In this document: positions 1 to 6,669 of the stretch, piece by piece
Numbering within the stretch: the first letter of the stretch is position 1
How the letters are laid out: each line of letters begins with the position of its first letter
From: Thermodesulfovibrionales bacterium
GTDB taxonomy: Bacteria > Nitrospirota > Thermodesulfovibrionia > Thermodesulfovibrionales > UBA1546
Assembly (NCBI GenBank): GCA_030018605.1
Contig: JASEHP010000022.1
Location: forward strand, 1 to 17,334
Length of the DNA stretch: 17,334 bases
Reading direction: 5' to 3'
The notes under the pieces: generated by a model
Told to the model about the DNA's origin: nothing
The model's database searches: none
Seen by the model: the letters and a program-made list of their open reading frames with translations, nothing else
Translations under genes and position numbers: made by a program

Positions 1-104
1 AAAACACCACTTGAAGTCGCTTCTTCTTGTGTTGCACTTCGAGGTTGAATGTGGGAATGCTCAGGATGATTAAATATAAATAGATCTCACCATGGAGGCT
101 TTTC
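1..104. other. Upstream region of nfnA, with possible tail of a preceding ORF
   Basis: A + strand reading frame is open from base 2 to a TAA at 71-73 and would encode 23 residues. This could be the C-terminus of a gene starting outside the window, but nothing in it is recognisable. A GGAGG Shine-Dalgarno at 94-98 serves the TTG start at 105. I see no convincing -35/-10 pair; the A/T-rich stretch at 70-82 is the best -10 candidate region. Confidence 0.3.
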
Positions 105-965
105 TTGTACACCATTTTGGAAAAACAGGCGCTTAACGATGTAGTCAAACTCATGGTCGTAAAGGCGCCCCACGTTGCAAGAAAGGCGGGCGCCGGCCAA
201 TTTGTGATAGTAAAAATAGATGATTTCGGCGAAAGAGTTCCTTTAACTATCGCTGATTTTGACCGTAGGGCAGGCACGGTTACGATAATCTTTCAGGAGG
301 TTGGAAAATCCACAAAACATCTCGGCGCCCTCAATTCAGGAGATAAACTTGCCACATTTGCAGGCCCGCTAGGACATCCGACAGAGATTAAAAGATACGG
401 CGCTGTCATCTGTGTGGCAGGGGGAGTAGGCATAGCTCCGGTTTATCCTATTGCAAAAGCGCTGAAACAAGCGGGTAATGTTGTTATCTCCATAATAGGC
501 GCGCGGAATAAAGGACTCTTATTCTGGGAGGAGAGGATGAGAACTGTATCTGATGAGCTTATCGTCTGTACAGATGACGGCTCTTATGGAAGAAAGGCAG
601 TTGTCACAGAGCCATTGAAGGAGATCCTAAGCGCAAAGAATATCTCTCATGTCTGGGCAATAGGCCCCGCAATAATGATGAAGTTTGTCTCTATGCTTAC
701 AAAAGAATTTAATGTGCCGACAGTTGTCAGCCTTAATACCATAATGATAGACGGCACCGGCATGTGTGGAGGATGCAGGGTGCTTCTTGATGAGGGCGCT
801 AAGTTTGTCTGCGTTGATGGCCCTGAGTTCGACGGCCATAAGATTGACTGGGACAGCCTTCTTTCAAGGCAGAGGATATACCGGGATGAGGAACTCATAG
901 CTTCCGGGAGATGGGAGCATATCTGCAATCTGGACAAGGCTGTATCAGGGGATAAAGATAAATGA
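105..965 (+). CDS. nfnA: NfnA: NADH-dependent ferredoxin:NADP+ oxidoreductase, FAD/[2Fe-2S] subunit
   Basis: The 286-residue protein matches the small subunit of NfnAB (also annotated as sulfide dehydrogenase or ferredoxin-NADP reductase subunit alpha). In known Nfn enzymes this subunit binds FAD, NAD(H) and a [2Fe-2S] cluster, and the heterodimer couples NADH and ferredoxin oxidation to NADP+ reduction by flavin-based bifurcation. Visible features are an FAD-binding RVPLTIAD motif (44-51), a nucleotide-binding GGVGIAP stretch (106-112) and a C-terminal cluster site DGTGMCGGC (C221, C224) with C236. The Asp in this site resembles the unusual Asp ligand known in Nfn. I chose the TTG start because GGAGG lies 6 nt upstream; the nearby ATG at 92 is out of frame. 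The stop overlaps nfnB in an ATGA, implying translational coupling. The product is cytoplasmic. Confidence 0.9.
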   Translation: MYTILEKQALNDVVKLMVVKAPHVARKAGAGQFVIVKIDDFGERVPLTIADFDRRAGTVTIIFQEVGKSTKHLGALNSGDKLATFAGPLGHPTEIKRYGAVICVAGGVGIAPVYPIAKALKQAGNVVISIIGARNKGLLFWEERMRTVSDELIVCTDDGSYGRKAVVTEPLKEILSAKNISHVWAIGPAIMMKFVSMLTKEFNVPTVVSLNTIMIDGTGMCGGCRVLLDEGAKFVCVDGPEFDGHKIDWDSLLSRQRIYRDEELIASGRWEHICNLDKAVSGDKDK

Positions 966-2386
966 CAAAACAGGAGCGGATAAAAATACCAAGGCAGGAA
1001 ATGCCTTTGCAGGATAAGCTGATTAGAAGGTGTAACTTTGAAGAAGTGTCTCTGGGTTTATCGGAAGCTCTTGCCATTAAGGAGGCAGAGCGCTGTCTGC
1101 AGTGTAAAAAACCTAAATGCGTTGAGGGATGTCCCGTAGGGGTACTCATCCCGCAGTTTATCAAGGCTCTGCGTAAAGGAGACATAAACGAGTCTATAAG
1201 GGTTATGAAGATAAAGAACAATCTGCCGGCTGTGTGCGGACGCATATGCCCTCAGGAGACCCAGTGCGAGAGGAACTGTTTTCTTGGAAAAACAGGGGAG
1301 CCTGTTGCAATAGGAAGGCTCGAAAGATATATAGGCGATTACGAGCTTAGCCGCAGAACATGCCCCATGGTTAAGCCCAGGGATACAGGGAAGAAAGTTG
1401 CTGTAGTAGGCTCAGGCCCGGCGGGCATTGCATGCGCTGTTGACCTTGGAAGGGAAGGGCACAGGGTTACGATATTTGAATCTCTTCATTTGCCGGGAGG
1501 GGTTCTCATATACGGCATACCTGAGTTCAGACTTCCAAAGTCGGTCGTTCATTCAGAGATAGATTATGCTGTTCAGTGCCTTGGCATAGAGATAAAGACA
1601 GACCATATTATCGGCAGGACAGTTACACTTGATGAACTCCTCGAAGAGTATGACGCTGTTTTTATAGGCACGGGCGCAGGGCTTCCCAATTTCATGAAGA
1701 TACCGGGAATAAATTACAGCGGTGTTATGTCTGCCAATGAGTTTCTCACGAGGATTAATCTTATGAAGGCATATCGCTTTCCTGAATATGACACTCCTGT
1801 AAGGATTGGCGGGCGTGTGGCGGTGATTGGAGCCGGGAATGTTGCGATGGATTCAGCGCGGTGCGCTGTAAGGCTTCAGAAATCAATGGGAATGAAATCA
1901 GGAGAGGTTCATGTTATTTACAGAAGGTCCCGTGATGAGGTTCCTGCAAGATTAGAGGAATTTCATCATGCAGAGGAAGAAGGGATAATCTTTGACTTCC
2001 TCACAAGCCCTGTAGAGATAATAGGGGACATTAACGGAAACGTGACAGGAATAAAATGTATCAGGATGAAGCTTGGAGATGCCGACATCTCAGGAAGAAA
2101 AAAACCTGTTCCTGTGGCAAATTCTGAATTCACTATAGATGTTGACACTGTGATAATGGCTCTCGGAACGAGCCCGAATCCTGTGGTATTTACTAATAAC
2201 GGGAATCTCAGGAGGACAAATGACGGAACTGTTGTTGCCGGTAACGAGACAGGCAGGACCTCAAGGGAAAGACTCTGGGCCGGAGGCGATGTTGTGACAG
2301 GCTCCGCAACAGTAATAAGCGCAATGGGAGCGGGAAAAAGGGCTGCCGCGGATATACACAGGTTTTTATCCGGAGAAGTTTCTTAA
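962..2386 (+). CDS. nfnB: NfnB: ferredoxin:NADP+ oxidoreductase, glutamate-synthase-small-subunit-like
   Basis: This 474-residue protein has the domain order of NfnB and the GltD family. Two N-terminal [4Fe-4S] clusters are evident (C45, C48, C53, C57 and C92, C96, C102, C106). An FAD Rossmann motif GSGPAG lies at 150-155 and a second dinucleotide motif GAGNVAMD at 290-297. In Nfn this subunit holds the bifurcating FAD and the NADP(H) site. It starts inside the nfnA stop codon (4-nt overlap), so the two are co-translated as a stoichiometric heterodimer. Presence beside a CODH/ACS operon fits a role in balancing NADH, NADPH and reduced ferredoxin, although the gene is on the opposite strand and outside that operon. 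A stand-alone GltD-like role is less likely given NfnA next door. Length is normal for the family. Confidence 0.9.
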   Translation: MTKQERIKIPRQEMPLQDKLIRRCNFEEVSLGLSEALAIKEAERCLQCKKPKCVEGCPVGVLIPQFIKALRKGDINESIRVMKIKNNLPAVCGRICPQETQCERNCFLGKTGEPVAIGRLERYIGDYELSRRTCPMVKPRDTGKKVAVVGSGPAGIACAVDLGREGHRVTIFESLHLPGGVLIYGIPEFRLPKSVVHSEIDYAVQCLGIEIKTDHIIGRTVTLDELLEEYDAVFIGTGAGLPNFMKIPGINYSGVMSANEFLTRINLMKAYRFPEYDTPVRIGGRVAVIGAGNVAMDSARCAVRLQKSMGMKSGEVHVIYRRSRDEVPARLEEFHHAEEEGIIFDFLTSPVEIIGDINGNVTGIKCIRMKLGDADISGRKKPVPVANSEFTIDVDTVIMALGTSPNPVVFTNNGNLRRTNDGTVVAGNETGRTSRERLWAGGDVVTGSATVISAMGAGKRAAADIHRFLSGEVS

Positions 2387-2423
2387 GACTAATTCTCTTT
2401 GATTGCGATTAACCATCATCTTT

Positions 2424-3374
2424 CTATTCCAACTCTGTGGAATTGGTCATCTGATCAAAAAATTGCGTGACCTTGTTTTTTTTATCCGACTCCATATGCG
2501 CCATGGCAGTGCGCGGGTGCTGGTTCAGCACGCCTGTGACCATGTATGGTATGTAGTATCCCCAGTCTATTTTTTCCTGCCACGGAAGGATTTCTGCCTC
2601 AATAGCCTCAATAAGCGGGCGCACTTTAAATTTGGGGTTCTTCAGGAATGCAATAAGAAGTTCCAGAGGACAATTTCCTGCCCCGCGTCCAATGCCGTAT
2701 AAACTGGCGTCAAGGTAATTGATGCCGGAGATGATAGCGGATATGGTATTTGCAAATGCCAGCTGCTGATTGTTGTGGCAATGTATGCCGATAGTCTTGC
2801 CGGGCAGGCGCTCCATGTATTTTTTTGCAAGCAGGTCTATGTCCTCGGAATAAAAAGCGCCGAAGCTGTCCACAACATAAACTATCGGAACCCTGCTTTT
2901 AGAGAGATCGTCAAGCGCTTCATCCAGCTCCCGCAGGCCCACAGTGGATACAGCCATGAGATTAATGGTTGTCTCATACCCTTTGTCGATGCAGTGGTGC
3001 GCCAGGTCTATGGCAGCATCGGTCTGATGGGCATAACATGCAACCCGTATCATGTCCAGGGCGCTCTCGGATTTATGCGGAATGTCGTGATATTCGATCC
3101 TGCCGATGTCAGCCATTGCGGAAAGCTTAATCTTTTTTTCACCGTTGCCGATAATGCGCCGAATATCCGCTTCAGCGCAAAATTTCCAAGGACCCACCTC
3201 ATCCCGTGAAAAAGCGGTTTCCGAACTGAGATAACCAATCTCCATGTAATCTACGCCTGCCTCTGTGCAAGCCGTATAAACCTTGCAGACAAAGGCGTCG
3301 TCAAACTGCCACTTATTCATTAAACCGCCGTCACGTACGGAGCAGTCTATAACCTTGATTTCCGGCCTGAACAT
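2424..3374 (-). CDS. DRE-TIM-type aldolase domain protein (HMGL/4-hydroxy-2-oxovalerate aldolase-like)
   Basis: A 316-residue TIM-barrel protein of the DRE-TIM metallolyase group. The metal-binding signature is present: D10 and RDGG (14-17) in the first strand, HCH (H198, H200) in a late strand, and a GIGRGAGNCPLE loop at 227-238 like that of 4-hydroxy-2-oxovalerate aldolases. The C-terminal region (about 264-296, WQEKIDWGYYIPYM) resembles proteins annotated only as 'aldolase catalytic domain-containing'. A divalent-metal-dependent retro-aldol or pyruvate-condensing reaction is expected; the substrate cannot be read from sequence. No partner acetaldehyde dehydrogenase or isopropylmalate-type gene is adjacent. 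The start is supported by AGGAGA (complement of 3381-3386) 6 nt upstream. It converges on nfnB with a 37-nt gap and diverges from the DUF3303-like gene, so it is probably monocistronic. Confidence 0.75.
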   Translation of the reverse strand: MFRPEIKVIDCSVRDGGLMNKWQFDDAFVCKVYTACTEAGVDYMEIGYLSSETAFSRDEVGPWKFCAEADIRRIIGNGEKKIKLSAMADIGRIEYHDIPHKSESALDMIRVACYAHQTDAAIDLAHHCIDKGYETTINLMAVSTVGLRELDEALDDLSKSRVPIVYVVDSFGAFYSEDIDLLAKKYMERLPGKTIGIHCHNNQQLAFANTISAIISGINYLDASLYGIGRGAGNCPLELLIAFLKNPKFKVRPLIEAIEAEILPWQEKIDWGYYIPYMVTGVLNQHPRTAMAHMESDKKNKVTQFFDQMTNSTELE

Positions 3375-3420
3375 TTTTAATCTCCTTTAAAAATTTTAGA
3401 AAGTATTATCTGGAATTCAT

Positions 3421-3450
3421 ATTATAATTTATTTGTCACAATAAGGGCAA
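3421..3450 (-). promoter_or_regulatory. Candidate promoter of the aldolase gene
   Basis: Read on the - strand, a perfect TATAAT lies at 3426-3421, preceded after 18 nt by TTGCCC (3450-3445; 4 of 6 to the -35 consensus). It would place the transcription start roughly 40 nt ahead of the aldolase ATG. The call is by eye only. Confidence 0.4.
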
Positions 3451-3486
3451 AGGGCAATGAACTTTTTAACATTATTTATATTAAAG

Positions 3487-3515
3487 TTGACAGCAGCGAA
3501 AAATAGCGATAAGGT
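3487..3515 (+). promoter_or_regulatory. Candidate promoter of the DUF3303-like gene
   Basis: A perfect TTGACA -35 hexamer (3487-3492) is followed after 17 nt by TAAGGT (3510-3515), a weak -10. It lies about 35 nt upstream of the start codon at 3549, and no other gene on this strand could use it. The strong -35 with a poor -10 could indicate activator dependence, which is inference. Confidence 0.4.
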
Positions 3516-3548
3516 AATCTTAGAAACCATAAATGAAGGAGGGTTAAA

Positions 3549-3857
3549 ATGTGGTATGTTTCTATCTTTGACGCTAAAGAAGGCATTGCCAGATCAGAGA
3601 TCAATCGCGAAAGAATGGAATGGCTGAAAAAGGGCAGGGATAGGATTTTTCAGCAGAAGTGTAAAGCAATTAACAGATACGAAGTGTTAGGAATATCTCC
3701 TTTGAAAATTATTTTGATTATTGAAACTGAAGACCCGGATGCATTACATTTGCTTTCCACGCATTTTGGCGATGCATGGAATTCGGTAACCTATCCAATT
3801 GTTAAGCGTGAGATAGCCGAGGCATTAGAGGCAGACACTGCAGTTATTGGCGGCTGA
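3549..3857 (+). CDS. Small ferredoxin-like-fold protein, DUF3303-like
   Basis: A 102-residue protein without signal peptide or membrane segment. The pattern is an N-terminal strand (MWYVSIFDA), a helix rich in basic residues (about 15-35), then central strands with LKIILIIETEDPDAL (about 52-66) and a C-terminal TYPIVKREIAEAL segment. This resembles the small dimeric alpha/beta-barrel proteins grouped as DUF3303, whose function is unknown; the assignment is from memory of the family pattern, not a search. A strong AAGGAGGG at 3536-3543 sits 5 nt before the ATG. The gene has its own upstream region and ends one base short of the stop codon of the convergent NuoG-like gene, leaving no room for an intergenic terminator. 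Confidence 0.6.
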   Translation: MWYVSIFDAKEGIARSEINRERMEWLKKGRDRIFQQKCKAINRYEVLGISPLKIILIIETEDPDALHLLSTHFGDAWNSVTYPIVKREIAEALEADTAVIGG

Positions 3858-3858
3858 G

Positions 3859-5886
3859 TTAAACTGCCATTGCCTTTTCAGACTCTTTGAGCCAGAGAAG
3901 CCTTGACCCGTTGATTACGGAGGCATTGATTGACTCTATCATCTCCTGAGGATTTACATCCAAGCCTTCTTTTTTCTTGAAAGGCTTAAGCGAAACCTTT
4001 GGTTTTGCCTTTAATGCCTTCTTGACGTCTGCATCCTTTGGCTCTTTGATATCCATGCCGGCTGCCTTTGCGACTGCCATCAATATTTCCCTGTGGGACA
4101 TTGCCTGTCCTGCGGGATCTATCGCCTTGCAGAGGTATTTAAGCCTTCCCATATAATCAACCATTGTTCCTGACGCCTCAAGGAATGCTGCTGACGGAAG
4201 CACCACATCAGCCTGCTTTGCGAGTTCTGTCATGTGAGAATTCTGGACGATAAGGAACTCTGTCTTCGGTCTCTTGCTTAGAGGAAGCTCACCGATTGTA
4301 TAAAGGACATTCATGCCGTCATTAACCATTTCTTTGTAGGACTTTCCTTCGCCCTCGATTCCCATCAGGATAACGCCTTTGGCATTGCTCTCAATAGGAA
4401 CAGCGACTGCCGCCCCCTTTATTAATGAAAGGTTTGCAGATGCATCGTAGAGGGCAGGGGAGCAAAATACCAACGGATTGTTTGCTGCCATAAACATCTC
4501 TGCTGCCTTTATCGCATCATCCGAGGGATCAACAGATGCGAGCGCATGAACCATTTCTTTTGGAACCTTTGCGCCTTTTGAGATAACACCCTGCGCAATC
4601 TCAGAGAGTATCTTTGCCTCATCTCCTTTGATGCTTAGTCCGCCTGAGGCGGAGGCAACCGATGAGATATTTGCATCGCCTGAATTTACCACAATAAGCT
4701 TTGAGCCAGAATTCACCCTTCTTCTTACTGCTGCATCAAGCGCGGGCAATACCCTTGTCCACTGGCTGGGATTCAATCCTGCAAGTATTATGAGGTCTGC
4801 CGAATCAATATCAGCGCTCTCGTTCTTCAGGGAGTTAGCATCCGAATAAAGGCTTGCAGTTGTATCTAAGTTCTTTGACTTCACAGCTTCTGCAAGCTGT
4901 TTAAGGACAAGTGCATCCTCATTCATGATTCCTGCCGTACTTACAAAGCCTGCTGATGTATTAGCTTTTTTGAGTTTCCCGGCAACTATGCTTATTGCGT
5001 CTTCCCATGTTGTCTCTGTCAGTTCATTACCGACTTTTTTCATCGGAGATGTAATCCTTGTTTCTGCCTCTATACAGTCAAATCCAAACCTGCCGTAGGC
5101 GCAGATATATTTTTCAACAGAGCCATCAGCTGCGCCTGAGTTTATCTTTGCGACTCTGCCTTCTTTTGTGCTTACAGATATGTCGCAGCCGTTTCCGCAG
5201 AGGAGGCATACAGATCTTGTTTTTTCGTATTCCCATTCTCTTCCTTTTCTCCATCTGTTAGCTTCAAGCAGGGCATTAACAGGGCATGCATCAACACAGC
5301 TTCCGCAGAATGTGCATGAAGATTCCTGAAGCGGCTTGTCGTTTGCTGTTATTACCTTTGCGCCTACGCCGCGGCCCATGAAGTCAAGAACATTTGTCCC
5401 TTGATGCCTGCATACACGGACGCATCTGCCGCATAGGATACAGTAGTCAGGGTCGCGCTTTATGAACGGATTCCCCTCGTCTATTGAAAATCCGAATTTC
5501 TTTCTTGTAAAAGTGGATTCCTTAAGCCCAAAGTCGTAAGCATACTGCTGAAGGTTGCAGACGCCTGCCTTTGTGCATGTCATGCAATCCAGCGGATGCA
5601 TAGAGAGAATAAGGTCAATGACAAACTTTCTGGTCTCCGTTATTTTATCTGTTTTGGTATTTACAACTATGCCTTCTTTCACCTTGGTATTGCATGCAAT
5701 CACAGGAGCCTTTGAGCCCTCGATCTCAACGAGGCATAGCCTGCACGCACCGATGCCGGACATGCCTTTTAAATAGCATAGATTGGGAATATGAATCCCC
5801 GCAGTCTCAGCGGCATCAATGAGATTGGAGCCCTCAGGCGCCTGAATCTCCCTGCCGTCTATCGTAAGTTTTATCATGTTTGCCAT
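3859..5886 (-). CDS. NuoG/formate-dehydrogenase-like Fe-S subunit lacking an intact Mo active site
   Basis: A 675-residue protein with the NuoG/FdhA domain order: plant-type [2Fe-2S] (C37, C48, C51, C65), a His-Cys [4Fe-4S] (H97, C101, C104, C110), two ferredoxin clusters (C149, C152, C155, C159; C191, C194, C197, C201), the molybdopterin-family [4Fe-4S] (C227, C230, C234, C262), then a partial molybdopterin-oxidoreductase domain. After C262 the sequence reads CAYGRFGFD, with Tyr where formate dehydrogenases keep an essential Lys. The region that should carry the Sec/Cys-His reads LDTTASLYSD, with neither. The protein is also short of the usual C-terminal dinucleotide-binding domain. I infer an electron-wiring subunit partnering the NuoE/F-like proteins upstream. 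It is the last gene of the operon. The start follows GGGAGG (complement of 5892-5897). Confidence 0.8.
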   Translation of the reverse strand: MANMIKLTIDGREIQAPEGSNLIDAAETAGIHIPNLCYLKGMSGIGACRLCLVEIEGSKAPVIACNTKVKEGIVVNTKTDKITETRKFVIDLILSMHPLDCMTCTKAGVCNLQQYAYDFGLKESTFTRKKFGFSIDEGNPFIKRDPDYCILCGRCVRVCRHQGTNVLDFMGRGVGAKVITANDKPLQESSCTFCGSCVDACPVNALLEANRWRKGREWEYEKTRSVCLLCGNGCDISVSTKEGRVAKINSGAADGSVEKYICAYGRFGFDCIEAETRITSPMKKVGNELTETTWEDAISIVAGKLKKANTSAGFVSTAGIMNEDALVLKQLAEAVKSKNLDTTASLYSDANSLKNESADIDSADLIILAGLNPSQWTRVLPALDAAVRRRVNSGSKLIVVNSGDANISSVASASGGLSIKGDEAKILSEIAQGVISKGAKVPKEMVHALASVDPSDDAIKAAEMFMAANNPLVFCSPALYDASANLSLIKGAAVAVPIESNAKGVILMGIEGEGKSYKEMVNDGMNVLYTIGELPLSKRPKTEFLIVQNSHMTELAKQADVVLPSAAFLEASGTMVDYMGRLKYLCKAIDPAGQAMSHREILMAVAKAAGMDIKEPKDADVKKALKAKPKVSLKPFKKKEGLDVNPQEMIESINASVINGSRLLWLKESEKAMAV

Positions 5887-5904
5887 TTAGTCCTCCCTTA
5901 TTTT

Positions 5905-5981
5905 CGTTATGCGTTATGCGTTATGCGTAATGAGAAATAAATTTTTTTATCTCGTCACGCATCACTCATCACGGATTACGG
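5905..5981. repeat. Heptamer inverted-repeat (hairpin) element, junction of Fer subunit and NuoG-like gene
   Basis: The left arm is four tandem heptamers at 5905-5932 (three CGTTATG, one CGTAATG). The right arm is four complementary-type heptamers at 5953-5980 (such as CATCACG, GATTACG). They are separated by about 20 A/T-rich nt. The arms are reverse complements at the invariant CGT.A core, with mismatches at the variable positions. The element begins 8 nt from the Shine-Dalgarno of the NuoG-like gene and ends about 8 nt from the stop of the upstream gene. Confidence 0.85.
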
Positions 5982-5987
5982 TCTTTA

Positions 5988-6575
5988 TCATACGCCTACA
6001 GGCTCTTTTGCCTTCACGTCAACAATTACAATTGCGTTTGTAGGGCATACCTTTATGCATTCACCGCATTTTGTGCATCTTTTCTGTCTTATCTCAAATG
6101 GAAGATAGCCGCTCTTGTAACCCTTTTTCTTCTCTCCTGTGATTGCATCATCTTTGCAAGCATCATGGCAATCACCGCAGATGATGCATTTCTCAGGGAT
6201 TATTCTGTACTCAATTAGTGAGATGCATTCCCTGTCAGGACATCTCCCTTCAACATGCTCCTTAAAGACATCTGTTCCCATCCATTCAAGAATGAATGTT
6301 GCTGTGTCTTTTCCTCTCTTGCATCTTGAAGATTCGAGCATGTCAGACGCTATTCTTCTTATGGCAAAGATATCAGACTCAGAGCCTCTGCCCTCCGTAA
6401 GGTTTTTAAGCCGTATCTTTGCTTCATAAACGCCCATCTCGCAGGGAAAACACTTGCCGCACATAGGGCCTGCAAGAAATTCCTCTATATAGTAAAGGGA
6501 CTTGCTTACAGGGCATTTCTTAGCCTCTGCTTCTTTCTTTATGTCTTCAACCTTTTTTCCCTTCTGTTCTGCCAT
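5988..6575 (-). CDS. NuoF C-terminal-like/ferredoxin fusion subunit (no flavin domain)
   Basis: A 195-residue cytoplasmic Fe-S protein. Residues 35-105 resemble the Fe-S domain that ends NuoF (N3-cluster type): CGKCFPC with C39, C42, C45, then C85. It is followed by a two-cluster ferredoxin domain (C130, C133, C136, C140 and C167, C170, C173, C177). There is no FMN or NADH-binding region, so it looks like the C-terminal third of a NuoF/HydB-type protein standing alone. Its neighbours are a full-length NuoF-like protein and a NuoG-like protein. The likely role is an extra electron conduit or ferredoxin docking subunit of that complex (inference). GGAGG (complement of 6580-6584) precedes the ATG by 4 nt. 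Extra cysteines C21, C112 and C117 are unassigned. Confidence 0.75.
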   Translation of the reverse strand: MAEQKGKKVEDIKKEAEAKKCPVSKSLYYIEEFLAGPMCGKCFPCEMGVYEAKIRLKNLTEGRGSESDIFAIRRIASDMLESSRCKRGKDTATFILEWMGTDVFKEHVEGRCPDRECISLIEYRIIPEKCIICGDCHDACKDDAITGEKKKGYKSGYLPFEIRQKRCTKCGECIKVCPTNAIVIVDVKAKEPVGV

Positions 6576-6590
6576 TTAGCCTCCAGTTTA

Positions 6591-6669
6591 AAAGTATCAG
6601 AGTGTCAGAGTATCATAGGGTCATAGTTTATAACTTTGACGCTTTGACACTTTGATGCTTTGACGCTTT
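6591..6669. repeat. Octamer inverted-repeat (hairpin) element, variant family
   Basis: Two 36-nt arms (6591-6626 and 6634-6669) flank a 7-nt loop. The right arm is CTTTGAYR-type octamers and the left arm is AGTRTCAG-like octamers. Folding the - strand transcript by hand gives 28 of 36 positions paired, two of them G-U. The position is the same as for the heptamer elements (7 nt from the next Shine-Dalgarno), but the unit differs in sequence and length. The right arm is read as the last residues and stop region of the NuoF-like gene. Confidence 0.8.

Noticed and set aside
2387..2460. Bidirectional terminator between nfnB and the aldolase gene
   Set aside because: A weak inverted repeat (TTCCA/TGGAA) lies inside the aldolase 3' coding end, but the stem is only 5 bp and has no adjoining T-run in either direction.
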